Of a DNA stretch of 32,205 bases, positions 1-11,345 are shown in pieces. A program made the position numbers and the translations under genes. Origin of the DNA: Intoshia linei. Its lineage: Eukaryota > Orthonectida > Rhopaluridae. The DNA lies in NCBI GenBank assembly GCA_001642005.1, contig LWCA01000337.1, positions 1 to 32,205 on the forward strand. The letters run 5' to 3'. Positions within the stretch are counted from its first letter, which is position 1. Every line of letters begins with the position of its first letter. The notes beneath the pieces were generated by a model, which saw only the letters and a list, made by a program, of their open reading frames with translations, did no database searches and had not been told where the DNA came from.

Positions 1-882
1 ACCACAGCTGCATCAGTGTGCAGAATTTTACAAGAATGGAATGTAAGTCATAAATTTGTAGGTTTATGCTTTGACACAACTGCATCTAATACAGGATTTA
101 AAAGTGAAAGTGTAAAGTTAATCAAAGATTCACTAAATCATCAAATCGTGGAATTGCTTTGTTGTCATCATATCCTTGAGATAATTCTTTTGTCGGTTTA
201 CAAAAAATCCTTCGGGGATACATGTCAACCAAATATAAATGATAATTTCGTAACAAAAGTTAAAGATATTTATTATAATGATATAAACCGATATAATAAA
301 TGCCATAATCTACCAAAATTAACAATGAATAACATTAATTTTTACAATATTATATCAACCCTATTAAAAATACAAGAATATAAACGCGACGATTACAAAG
401 AATGCTGTAAATTATTTATATCAATTTTAAGTGGTAACAAAGTTACTCTATTGAAACCAGGTGCAATCTCAAAGGCTCGTTGGATGTGCAGGATTATATA
501 TGCCCTTAAGGCGTATATTCTAAATATAGACAAAAGTCAATTAATGAAATCATTTCTATTATTTACAGCATATGGTTACATAACATTCTGGATGGATGCG
601 GGCAGCGCTACGAATGCATACCATAATGATGTTCAAATGGAGTAATTTTGGCATGAATTGAGTATTGCATTTATGTCCTTAAAAATATGATGTGATGTTG
701 CCTTTGAGAAACATGATCTTCACAATTATTATATGGGGAAAGATGTTTCAGTTATTGGGATTGCATTTGTGGTCAATGATGCGACAGAAAGAACTCTTGC
801 AAAATTTAAGAGATGTTTGAATGTCACTAAAACTGAAGAAGAATTGCAAAAACTAGTATGCACCATGAACCATTTTAATTGA
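1..882 (+). pseudogene. Decayed DNA-transposon transposase, C-terminal part
   Basis: One reading frame runs from the first base of the window to 645 and continues in the same frame to 882, interrupted by a TAA at 643-645 and a TGA at 688-690. The motif CFDTTASNTG near residue 26, followed about 30 residues later by CCHHILE, is typical of a transposase-like family that is multicopy in many invertebrate genomes (recognised from memory; superfamily not assigned). The conserved Asp and the HH..E suggest an RNase-H-like DDE enzyme (inference). The N-terminal part lies before the window or is lost. The two stops make it a remnant. A fragment of the N-terminal half of the same family lies at the right edge on the other strand. 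Confidence 0.75.
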
Positions 883-976
883 AATGAACTAATTTCGATT
901 TTTTTGTTAATTTTTAAATAAAATTATGTTATATGTGTATCTTTATAATTTGGATTCACTTTCATTCCATGCATTC

Positions 977-1586
977 ATACATAACCAATGACCATATGAG
1001 CTTTTATCCAAAATATTTGTCAAAGTGGACGTTTTTTATGTGCGATTCGACATACAATTTTAAACTTAGTTTGTGTATAANTTTTAAATAAAATTATTTG
1101 TTATATTTATATATTTATAATTCGGATTCACTTTCATTTTATGCATTCATACATAACCAATGACCATATGAGCTTTTATTATAAATATTTGTCAAAATAG
1201 ACGTTTTTTATGTGCGATTCGATATACAATTTAAACTTAGTTTGTGTATAACAAAATACTTTTATATAAATTGGTACCACGAAACTACTTTACAAAGGGT
1301 TTATCAAAATAGTTATATCCTTTAAGATTATATGATAAATTTAAATGGTTGACACAGCATTTAGTAATCTCAGTTTTCGAAACTTTTCGAAACGGTTGTA
1401 TTTTTATTATAATATAAACTAGAGAATAGTTTATTTAAATAAGATGGAATTACGAAAAAAATATTATAATAACGAAACACTNATACATAACCAATGACCA
1501 TATGAGCTTTTATCCAAAATATTTGTCAAAGTGGACGTTTTTTATGTGCGATTCGACATACAATTTTAAACTTAGTTTGTGTATAA
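977..1586. repeat. Triplicated block with N at both joints
   Basis: Positions 977-1080 and 1483-1586 read as the same 104 bases. Between them lies a diverged second version (1082-1481) of the same region, bounded by single N bases at 1081 and 1482. The second version continues into sequence that is matched again at about 1587-1805. The simplest reading is that 1082-1481 is the other haplotype or a misplaced contig inserted into one continuous sequence. Confidence 0.8.
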
Positions 1587-1894
1587 TAAAATATTTTTCT
1601 ATAAATTGGTACCACGAAACTATTTTACAAAGGGTTTATCAAAATGGTTCTATCCTTTAAGATTTTATGATAAATTTAAACGGTTGACAGCATTTAGTTT
1701 TCTCAGTTTTCGAAGCGGTTTTATTTTTATTATAATATAAAATAGGGAATAGTTTATTTAAATAAGATGAAATTACCGAAAAAAATATTATAATAACGAA
1801 ACACTTGGAATATGTAAATTAAAATTATATTGGAAACCCTCACAATAATTTGCTAACAGATATAATATTTTAATTTCCATTCAAAATCTGTCAT

Positions 1895-2257
1895 GAAATT
1901 ACTCTTATAAATAGTCATATCTGCTAAATTATATGCATTGAATAAAATTTAAATATAATTATCGAAAAATGTGCAATTAAGAATTTTATCGTGAAAAAAA
2001 ATTTCCCGAATATATTGTGAAAGATTAATTTAACTATTGCTTCTTAAAAATGACTTAAAAGTTATTTTAACAAAANGAAATTACTCTTATAAATGGTCAT
2101 ATCTGCTAAATTATATGCATTGAATAAAATTTAAATATAATTATCGAAAAATATGCAATTAAAAATTTTATCATGAAAAAAAATTTCCCAAATATATTGT
2201 GAAAGATTAATTTAACTATTGCTTCTGAAAAATGACTTAAAAGTTATTTTAACAAAA
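1895..2257. repeat. 181-bp direct duplication around an N
   Basis: Copy 1 is 1895-2075 and copy 2 is 2077-2257, both 181 bp, with the N at 2076 exactly between them. They differ at scattered single bases, such as A/G in the first 20 bases. This could be a true tandem duplication, but the N at the joint suggests overlapping contig ends. Confidence 0.8.
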
Positions 2258-3709
2258 AATATGTAATAAATTTTGGTATATTATGGAATCTCTGTATTGA
2301 CCATATTCATTGCAAACATGACTAACAAGATCGTGAATGTCTTGTATTTGAATGAATTTATTATATTGTAAATAACCAGAATTCGAGAAATTAAATCGTT
2401 AATAAAATCCAAAAAAATTGAGCTAGAAACAAATTTAAAAAAATAAACTGTATAACTAAACATGGAGAACAGTATTATAAGGTCGGTACCACGTTTAAAA
2501 GCTCAAACGCCGATTTCCGTTAAAATAAAATTCAGTTTTAATTTCTTCATAATATTTATACAGTGATATTTAAAATGACAAACGCAACTCGAATAGATAG
2601 CGTTAAATATTTTTGATTGCGAAATAGTTTTTTTATTTTAAAAATACACACTTTTAGTGCTAATTGCCCTTGATTCTTTGATGGGTGTGACACCCTAGTA
2701 TACATATTATACAGTATACATTATTATACACGTACATGTACATTTAATTTTACGAAATTTATTGATTAAATTTAAAATTATTGCACAATTGAATGTGAAA
2801 TTATTGTAATGATTGCATTTTACATGCAGTGTGTAATTTATCATTCTTACTACAAATGTTCAAATAAATATTTTATATTTTTAAAAATATATCCAAAATT
2901 GCTCACAGGGTTAATTAACCAAATTTTTTTTTGATTCAACTGATTATGAGATATTTGCGAAGTCGATAACAGAAGTTATATTTATTACTATGTCACGGTT
3001 TATCTAAGTGGGTCCCAAACTATCGATAAAAATTTTAATTTCAATTTTACAAAAAATCCATTAACGTTCCACTCTATATTATATTATTATATAATATTTT
3101 TTAATATTGCCCCTAATTGAATTAACCGCCCCGATATACCCACTTTGGTAACCCCTTGTGTGGTGCATATTTTTTACTTTAGAATACGAGATTGGCAGAA
3201 TTCACGAACCTGAAGGGCGACTCCATTCAACACACTAGTTTTAACCCTAAATTACCTATTTTAAAAAATAAAAAAACTAAGTCCCAGAATTTAAATACAA
3301 ACATACAAAATGCACGTGTATTTACTATTCATTCATGAAAACGACGGTTTACAACAAAAATTTATATAGTGCATACCGGAGTGGCCAACTGTAACATCTA
3401 GTTATAAGATAACCAGAAAATTATAGTTAATTTAAAAATAAATTGATTCACATAGGAAATTTAGTGGGATTAATAAATTATTGTACATTATTTTTTTAAA
3501 TCTTAAATTTTGCACCCATAACATTTTATATACATTTTTTGCCCTCGTGTTAATGTAATTGCAGCAGCTTGTGGTATATTATTGACTATTAAATTTGGGT
3601 ATACCTGAAGATACTAAATAATAATTATTTTGTTTGTTTAATATATCAAGTTGGTTTAATTTAATCGATTTCTATTCTTAAACCTTAATTTCAAAACCAA
3701 TTTCGAAAA

Positions 3710-6700
3710 ATGACATTCTTATATGTTTTTATGATTTTATTTCTTACTTGGGAATCTCAAGGTCAAGTGTGCACGAATGCTAATAATAATCGTGTGGATT
3801 GGTAAATTATAATTATATATACAAAATACATCATTACTATCATCATACATCTATTTTACATCATACTAAATTTACCAATTCATCTTCCCTACAGTTTTTC
3901 CTAATATTGGCAGCAGCTTCGGCATGACCTGATTGATTCAAATTCCTGACTTCTGCGTTAATTTATGATTTTATCACATTAAAACACCCTATACAGAGTT
4001 CAATTCTATGTTTAACTATATGCGGCTTCAAAACGTTTGCTAATATGATATAGCGAACATTTTAAATTACCTCTAAATGGGTCAACAGGTTTTTTGATAT
4101 CAGAAGTAACCTTTACAAGCATTAACCTATTACCATCTCTTGGATTTGAAATTAATTTTTTTTGTTTCAAAATAAGTCAAAAATAATTACCTTTTTTTAA
4201 AAATAAAATGAGTTTTAGTATTTTTTTAAATTAAATTCTGATACAGATTTAAAATCATGAACATTAGCATACATTTCAACCTCAACAATGTTATTCTTCA
4301 TGACCATAAACCCAAATTACCATTATTTAACAAAATTTCAACATCACAGAGTTAAGCCTTCATGTTCAAAAAAGACAATTACTACTTACTTTTTTTTTTT
4401 AAAAATTATTTCATTAATTACAATTAATTAATAAGAACAAACAAGTTATTTAGGTTTTTGATATACACAGTGCCCAAGTTAAAGGATGATTTTATTGATA
4501 AAAAAAAGAAAAAAAGTGGTAGAAAATACTCATATGTCTACTTTGATTCCGATATGGAAACTCAAAACCTTCCTTTTGAAATTAGATATGGCCTAAATAC
4601 AGAAACCGACAATCCCTTATTTAATACGTTGGAATCTTTTTTTAATGATCATGTAATTTTTTATATATTTAATGGCATTTATATTTATTCTGGATAAATT
4701 AAAAATAAGGCAAAGTGTGATATAGAAATGAACTGTGAAACTTTCATTTCATACATGTGGCATCTTTCGTTGTTTGAATAAATAAAATTTAGTGTAACTT
4801 GATCTTGAATACACCTGTAAATATTTCAATCCTACTACTAATAATCCATAAGTGTAATTAATTTGTGTATAGGTGAAGGGCACTGTTGAGTTTAACAAAA
4901 ATGATTCAAAATTAATTAATCACTTTACATCTATGCCTCTTACATGTATCTTGATTCAATTTGTTTGAACATTCATATAAATTATAATTTAAAAATAAAT
5001 GTACAACTGTTGCTTAAATTATTAAATAAATTGTATAACAGTACAACATTTTTCGAAAAATTTCAAAACAGATTTTTCTAACCTATATCGTTTTGTAGCT
5101 GGTATTCTTGTGACCTTGAAGATTGCTATTTGCAATTTTTAAATAATTTTTAATCTGCAAGAATTTATAGTTTGTGCTAGAATGCATTTTGGAGTAAAAA
5201 TGAAAATTTCTGTAATAAAAACTTAAATTTCATAACGGGCACGAAAATGAGGTCTCATCGTCTAGACTATCGAGCCCTGAACGGCTCGATGTTGTACATG
5301 ATCATTATTTGTGAATGCAGGTATAACTCAAATACCTACATACATTTTGAAATTTCCTTCTTACCTTGGCTCATAGTTATAAAATAAAAGTTTCCTAAAA
5401 TAAAGGATGAATTATAATTGTAACAGTTTCAAATGTTCTTATTTACGTTTAATAGCTTCAATAAGTTGTGACCAGAGTGTAGTTTATTCCAGAGTTGCTA
5501 TAACCTTCTTCACCGATGTATGTATTACTGTCATGTAAAATTTTTAAACTATTTCAAATTCCTAAATTTGATTACATTTTCAATGAAGCTTGAAAAAGTC
5601 ACAAAGTTATAAAACGACAACTTTATTCAATAATTATTAATTACTTTATTAATGTTTTATTTGTAACACATATAGCGTGACAGAAACAGTTATATTATAT
5701 ACAATGATAACCATGGCGAAAAACGAAGCTTTTCTGGTGGTGGTCATTCTAAGGGCGTCATAATGGCTAATAAAATCGAGGGATTCTGGATAATGCATTC
5801 GGTTCCAGGATTTTTAAACCTAGAACAAAAATCATATACATTTTCAAATAAAGCGCATAAAAATGCTCAAATGTTCTTTTGTGTTACGATGGATGTTCAT
5901 AATTTGCAAAATTTGGGTAATTTTAATAATCTTTTTGATATAAAGTTTATATTATAAATATTGGCCAATATGTACAATCAGTTGTTGATACAATGATCAT
6001 CAAATAATTTGATTTATTTATTATTTTTTTAAATACATAGTATGTATTACATACATACATTAAATTTGTACTAGTATTCTGAAATACGGTCAGATCTTAA
6101 TAAAAACTTTGTTAAATATTATGATCATGTATAATGATTTTAATATTTTTTTTAAACATTTGAATTTACCGGTTACGGACCAACCTAATGTTTCCATTAA
6201 ATTATAAGTTTGTGTTTTGGCCACCAATTTTTATTTACCTTACTACGCGACACCAATCAAATTTGACGAAGAACTCTAATATATACTTGACAGGGGCGGA
6301 TCCAAGAGGCTAATTAATGGGGTGTAATTTCAATATCAAGAAAAATTTTTAGGGCGTCTCTTTTAATTTCATTAAAAGTTGTTATACAATAGTTTCCAAA
6401 TTTGTATTTTTTCGCAAAAATAAAAAAAATGATCAGCACAAAAATGTAATTAATTAATTTTGTTCATTAAATGAGTATGCGGCCCGCGAGTGAAATTAAA
6501 AATTTCGAATAATTTAAATTTAATTACAGTGCATTCCAACATCATTTATATCTCAAAATTATAATTATATTGTTGGGATATATAATTGTATTGTTGGAAT
6601 TGGTAAATATAAGGTTGGAATGCACAGTAATACAACAAATAGCATTAAAGCAGATCTTATTCCACAGAAAAAAGCAAAATAACTCATAAATATGAGTAAT

Positions 6701-9700
6701 TTATGTTAATAATAAACAATAATGATTTAATATTTTTTTTATAAATTCTGCCGAATATGAGAATTTACTGCATCCAAATATATTAAAAAAGTAAATGTAT
6801 TGCCCACCCTGCCTTAGAGTATGTTAGGTTCTGCTGTAGTTTTAATACTTCATTAGTTGATAAGTTACAGTTACTCGAACCACATGTAATTGATGAAAAT
6901 TACTTGGCTTTAATCAAAAAAAGAAAAACAAAATTCACTTTACCGGTACACTTGGTAGAATTTGATTTAGTTACTCAAGAATCTATGCCAATACACGTTG
7001 GACTCAAAACGCAGAATGCAAAATTTTGTAATTTTAATTTTCCAAATATCATAAGGTTTAGTTAATGTATATGCTAATACATTTAACACCCTAGTGCAGC
7101 GTTTTTTAACTGGTCTATCAAAATTGCCACTAAAATACGATTTTTACGTTTAATTTTAAGATGTAATTTTTTAAGGTGTAACGGAATTGATCTGGCTAAC
7201 GGGTGCTAAATTTAAAAAAGGTTAAAAAACCTTGAACTAGAGTAACTAGTAAATATGAATTCATTTTAGGTTTATACGATCAATTTATTTCTAAAAGGTA
7301 TGACCATGAGGTAATGGTACAATCTTGGCGTCGGGGCAAGAAAAAATGGATTTTACCAAAAAAAGTATCAATTAGCACAATAAATTTTGCATCAGAAAAA
7401 TATGGAAAAGCTTTAAAATTCCATGATAAAATTTAAAGAGCCTAACAATAGGTTTTTGTGAGAACAGGTCATCAACGCGGTAACATCAACATGAAACTTA
7501 TATTGTTCATTTCAAAAGGGTTTCCACAGCGAAAAAGGATTGAAAATTGATGTCATAGGCAGGACCGTGGAGAGGCTGACTAGCGGCCATATGACCCAGC
7601 CTACAATCATGAAAGGCCTAATTTTGAAATTTCCACACAATTTTTAAATTTTTATTAATAGGTAATGTTGGAAAATTTCGATAACCAATGCGATTTGAAA
7701 CTGTTTTTTTAATTTATAGATAATGAACGATCGATTAAGCAATGCATAGAGGTCCCATTTTTTTATAAAAAATTTTTATATGGGGCCTACAATTTAGTAA
7801 TCTACAAAAACGGCACACATTAAATAATTATAATTATGTACTTATAATATTGTACGACGTTCTTGAAAATAAAATAATGCTACTGACTATAATTTTCCTG
7901 TAATGACTAATTTGTGTGAATGATAGAATAACAAATGTTTTCATTTAATCGGGCATCAAATCCCACTGTGAAGAAGTTTATTGAAAATATCAAAAAAGTA
8001 GAATGGGTTAGTAAACTTAGTACAGTTATAGCTCGAAATAGTATTGACAATTCTCCAGTCAAGAAAAATTTTTACGTGTCCGCTAAATAGTTTTTACTAA
8101 TTAAAAGTCAAATTATTACGATTTTTATCAAAATTTTCAGTAATATTTCCTAGTAATTTTGCTTTAATGGTTCGTGATAAATTTTATAATTTATTACAGA
8201 CCCACCATGAAAAAAGTGTGGGAACCCCTGGCTTATAACATAATATTTCTACTGTAATGCACTCATTCCGTAATTTTTATCTCAAGTTTGACTTGTGTTA
8301 ATTTAACAACACAATTGCATTTTCATTGCTATTTAAATATAATTATTTAAGTTATGCCGTTTTGGTCTGTGCTGTTTTTGTTTGGGCCGTTTTTACCATA
8401 AATCTACAATTTCCATCTGGTCCTGGCCTACTGCTGGCTACCACGGCCCTGGTCATAAGGTCCAGAAAAGCGTTTGCCTGACGGTTTGTTTGAAATGTAA
8501 TATTGCCTGAGATTAGGCAAAATGGGTTTTCTATATTTTTAAAATTTAATATTTTTCTTTTTTAATTTGTAGTAGCGGCCGACATCCCTTAGGTCTCAAA
8601 TGTTAATATGTTTACCATTTCAAATATACAAACGTACTTTTTTTCTTTAAGGTTGGATATATAAAATTAACATGAATAAAATGTTTTATTTAGATAAACA
8701 TGATTCCATCATTTAAATTTTTGGAAAAACGATGGAGGGGATCGATGGATCACTCAAAATGGGCGTATACATCAGAAAAGTTAATTAGAAAGGGTTTACT
8801 GCTAGTGGATGAACCTGATCTAGCTCTATTAGGCTTAGAATTTTGTGTTTGTGATTTAAATGCTCATGTAAAAATTCTATTTTACAAAATATATATTTGA
8901 TAAAAATCACATTTCTTAACATTTAATATAAGGCAGGGCAGGGCAAACTTATCGATCGACGGGTCGCATTGAAAATTTATAGTATATTTCGCGGTCCACA
9001 CAAATTGTTTAAACACATTAAATAATTTAAATTCATAATATGCAATATTGACTTTGGTCGATTTGTTGGTACCAGCAAAAATAATGCTGGTAACTTTGTT
9101 CTTAAAACATTATTTCTAGGATGCGTTTTAAAATCATTAACATTGTCGTAAATATTAGCCTTAGAAACGCACAGCGTCATGGTCAAAATCACGAATTATC
9201 CTTTGTTTTAAAAGTTTATAAAACATAACTTCTGGTATAGTTTTTCAAAATTATCAGCATTATCAAAAGTGCAACATCAAAAAAGACAATTTTCAAGATG
9301 AAAACCCCAGATTACTTTTTTATAAAAAATGAAAAGCGTCCTAGAATTTAAAAAAATTACAGATTATAGTTATATCAAGTTAACGCACAAAAAAGCTCTA
9401 TACGTTATTGTAGTATTCATATTTTTAAATATGAAATAATTGATGGTCCTAGAATTTACAATGTTAATAAAAAAATTATTATGATATAACTTATTCCAGT
9501 TGATTTAAATCAGTGGTTCTTAACGGTGCAACAAGTGGCTCCGAGGGGAGGAATTATTTTTGTAGGGAGTAAATTTGGGGGGGGGGGGGGGNGGGGGGGG
9601 GGGGGGAGAATTATATTAGTTTAATTTTGTAGAGTGATGTCCATTATTATCGAAACATTGATTCATAACCAAATAAAAAATAAAATATTTAACTTTAAAA

Positions 9701-10743
9701 TAGGATTAGTGACTTGAATGTGGATAATTTAGATATGCACAGAATTACGACATATTTGGTCATAAAGGAAGTAATAAAATTTAAACCTCAAAAATCTACG
9801 TATTCCCAGTGAAAATAACTTAATATATTATCAACCAATATTTTTTAAATCTTTGAATTTAATTTAAGAATGAAAATTTAAACATTCATCTTAAAATTTC
9901 AAAAAAAGTGTGAATTGAACGTATACATATTTTAAATACATAAATATGGGTTTCAATCTCATAAATTGATTCCTTCTCTTTTTTTTATCATTGCTACGTA
10001 AATTCTCATTTACAAATACTTTTAAAGTTTAGAATCAACTTAAGAATAACTTTGTTAGTATAATTTCGAGATTGGTAACAAATGATTTATATAATCAATC
10101 TCAATTTTAAAATATAAAATATTGGATTTTTGACCCTGAAAGACTCAAATATGGAAAATAAAACATAGATATCAACATTTCCAGCGAAAAACTGTATTAG
10201 AAAATGGTTTTTAAAATTATGCGACTGTTAAATATACGGTAACACACACAAAGACATTCCATTTTATATAAGTAAAGGATATGATATAGATATAAAAATA
10301 TAAGTTTACTTATTGTTTAACAAATTATACGTAGATATTGTTAATATTGTTACACGTGTAAATAAAAAAATTATTTCTATTTTGTTAAATTTCAAAAAAT
10401 ACATCAAAATATTTTTTTAATTTTTCCTGGTAATTTCGTTTTAATGGTCCCGTAATAAATTTTATAATTTATTACCGATCCGCCGTGAAAAAAGAACCCA
10501 AGGTATAGAGGAGCGAAAACTTTTATATTTAATTTGTATATACAATATATATGTCCTAAATTTTAATCTGGCTAGGGCTCACTGTTGGATCCCACGACCC
10601 TGCCTATATTATACCATTTATCCTATTCTAATTTAATTTAAATTTTATAAATATAGGGTAGTAAAAACAGAGGAGGATTGTGCAGTTGTTTTAAAAGCCC
10701 GAAATTAGTAGATATATTTCACAAAGCTAGCGTATATAATTGA
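3710..10743 (+). CDS. DNASE2: Deoxyribonuclease II (lysosomal/secreted acid DNase), 7 exons
   Basis: Exons by hand: 3710-3801, 4454-4652, 5676-5916, 6818-7027, 7270-7364, 8694-8867, 10657-10743. They total 1098 bp, or 365 aa plus stop, with all phases closing; human DNase II is about 360 aa. Exon 1 gives a hydrophobic signal peptide ending near residue 19, then the family start VDWF.IYTVPKL across the first splice. Both HxK half-sites of the phospholipase-D-like active site are present: GGGHSKGV (His121, Lys123) and DHSKW (His299, Lys301). GFWIMHSVP after the first site and RGGLC near the C-terminus also match the family. The enzyme cuts DNA at acid pH, without metal ions, in lysosomes or gut. 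Exon 5 could read on past 7364 to a stop at 7434, but the GT at 7365 is the only donor that keeps frame. A possible AATAAA is at 10969. Introns hold several transposon remnants. Confidence 0.93.
4085..4345 (-). repeat. R1 dispersed repeat, copy in DNase II intron 1
   Basis: This copy contains the R1 core in reverse orientation: a run like GATTTAAAATCATGAACATT, then CTTCATGACC with nearby ATTACC. I define + as the orientation containing TTTTTGACC..GACTCAAAT. It is more diverged than the copies at 13066 and 27000, so its borders are approximate. Confidence 0.5.
5269..5290. other. GC-rich perfect hairpin in DNase II intron 2
   Basis: ATCGAGCC pairs with GGCTCGAT as a perfect 8-bp stem around a 6-base loop CTGAAC. 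It stands out as a GC-rich island in very AT-rich intron DNA. I see no tRNA or other known RNA fold around it. Confidence 0.6.
6527..6627. mobile_element. 101-bp Tc1/mariner-type MITE in DNase II intron 3
   Basis: The left end reads TA-CAGTGCATTCCAAC and the right end GTTGGAATGCACAG-TA. This gives 14-bp terminal inverted repeats with one mismatch and a TA duplication on each side, as expected for a Tc1/mariner-derived miniature element. The interior is AT-rich and partly palindromic, with several GTTGG/ATTGTTGG motifs. There is no coding capacity. Confidence 0.75.
7560..8451. mobile_element. Non-autonomous hAT-like element in DNase II intron 5
   Basis: The element begins CAGGACCGTGG and ends CCACGGCCCTG, which are 11-bp terminal inverted repeats with one mismatch. 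It is flanked by 8-bp target duplications, GTCATAGG (7552-7559) and GTCATAAG (8452-8459), which differ at one base. It is 892 bp long, encodes no transposase, and carries an R2 repeat near 8110-8230. A related right end (CCCACGACCCTG) is visible at about 10588-10599. Confidence 0.75.
8110..8230 (+). repeat. R2 repeat (worn hAT-type end), copy 1
   Basis: It shares with 10421-10500 the block TTTAATGG, then TAAATTTTATAATTTATTAC, then a CC(A/G)CC(A/G)TGAAAAAAG segment, ending in GGAACCCCTG. The reverse complement of that end resembles hAT termini of the CAGGGGTTCCC type. Confidence 0.6.
9050..9260 (-). repeat. R1 dispersed repeat, copy in DNase II intron 6
   Basis: It contains AAATCATTAACATTGTCGTA, then CGCACAGCGTCATGGTCAAA and TTATAAAACATAACTTCTGG. 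These blocks are shared with the reverse-oriented R1 copies at 13066-13400 and 27000-27360. Confidence 0.7.
9577..9606 (+). repeat. Poly-G tract with an N
   Basis: About 30 bases of G are interrupted only by an N at 9592, in intron 6 of DNase II. The true length is probably not resolved, as the N suggests an assembly break at a homopolymer. The tract could form G-quadruplexes. A worn hAT-like end, CAGTGGTTCTTAAC, lies at about 9512. Confidence 0.85.
10125..10285 (+). repeat. R1 dispersed repeat, partial copy
   Basis: This is the 3' half of R1: TTTTTGACCCTGAAAGACTC, GCGAAAAACTGTATTAGAAA, ATACGGTAACACACACA and AAGTAAAGGATAT. It is closely matched by 23545-23690 and 31270-31430. Confidence 0.75.
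10421..10500 (+). repeat. R2 repeat (worn hAT-type end), copy 2
   Basis: It is the same block as 8110-8230: TTTAATGGTCCCGTAATAAA, TTTTATAATTTATTACCGAT, CCGCCGTGAAAAAAGAACCC. It lies in DNase II intron 6. Confidence 0.6.
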
Positions 10744-10859
10744 AGTATTCACGTTGAATTGTTAATTGTAGACAATTAAATTAAACTTTTTCTAAATCTT
10801 CAAAATCTATAAAAGTTGGATGAAAAAATTTCTTAAGAAACCCTGAAAAATTTGTTCAA

Positions 10860-10965
10860 AAAATCAATGATATGATTAATTATCAAAATCGATGATTATG
10901 TCGCTCAAATGAATGTTCGCTACACAATTACGGCTATACTCGTATTTTCTGGGACCGTCAGTTTT
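10860..10965 (-). repeat. R3 dispersed repeat, fragment
   Basis: Its reverse complement contains GAGCGACATAATCATCGATT, TAATTAATCAT and TTGATTTTTT. The same blocks occur in the same order at 13418-13530 and 29741-29850. It lacks the internal tandem array that the other two copies carry. Confidence 0.7.
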
Positions 10966-11214
10966 CCCAATAAATGTTTAAAAACAGACACATATTTAGC
11001 TAGTTACTTTATACAAGTAGGAATGATTTAATTATTAATTAATCCTAACTTATATAATATGCTACGCGATTTTTGTTTATGTGTGTGTGAGTATGTGTGT
11101 TAATCTTTATTTAAATAACTACCCGTCTTAGAATTTTATAAAGTAGACATTTCAATTACAGTTTTTTCCGGGGGTGTTCGCGAACATAATTTCAACCTCC
11201 CAAACTCACATCTT

Positions 11215-11345
11215 ACTGGTCAAAAATCCCAATTGTCCCTCTTTTTGAAAATCAAACTAGTTAGAGAATTTAATAAAAAATATACGCTGATACGGATTTT
11301 AAAATCATAAATATTATCATAAATTTAAATTTAAAAAAATTATAT
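11215..11345 (-). repeat. R1 dispersed repeat, weak fragment
   Basis: It shows GGTCAAAAATCCCAATTGTC and then ATACGGATTTTAAAATCATA, which resemble spaced R1 blocks in reverse orientation. It is worn, with uncertain borders. Confidence 0.4.

Larger units (their letters stand above)
883..3709. other. Gene-free, repeat-rich interval
   Basis: I find no coding exon here. The interval holds two duplicated blocks with single N bases at their joints (listed separately), and AT-rich DNA. Short stretches near 3005 and 3130 resemble worn transposon ends, but I could not pair them convincingly. The 60-codon minus-strand frame at 2281-2463 has low complexity and no recognisable motif. Confidence 0.6.

Noticed and set aside
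7365-7436. Extension of DNase II exon 5 past 7364
   Set aside because: The read-through hits a stop at 7434 with no usable GT before it. The donor at 7365 keeps frame with the DHSKW exon, and the first residues there fit the family.
8700-8900. A stand-alone small gene
   Set aside because: It is exon 6 of DNase II: it carries DHSKW and joins in phase to exons on both sides.
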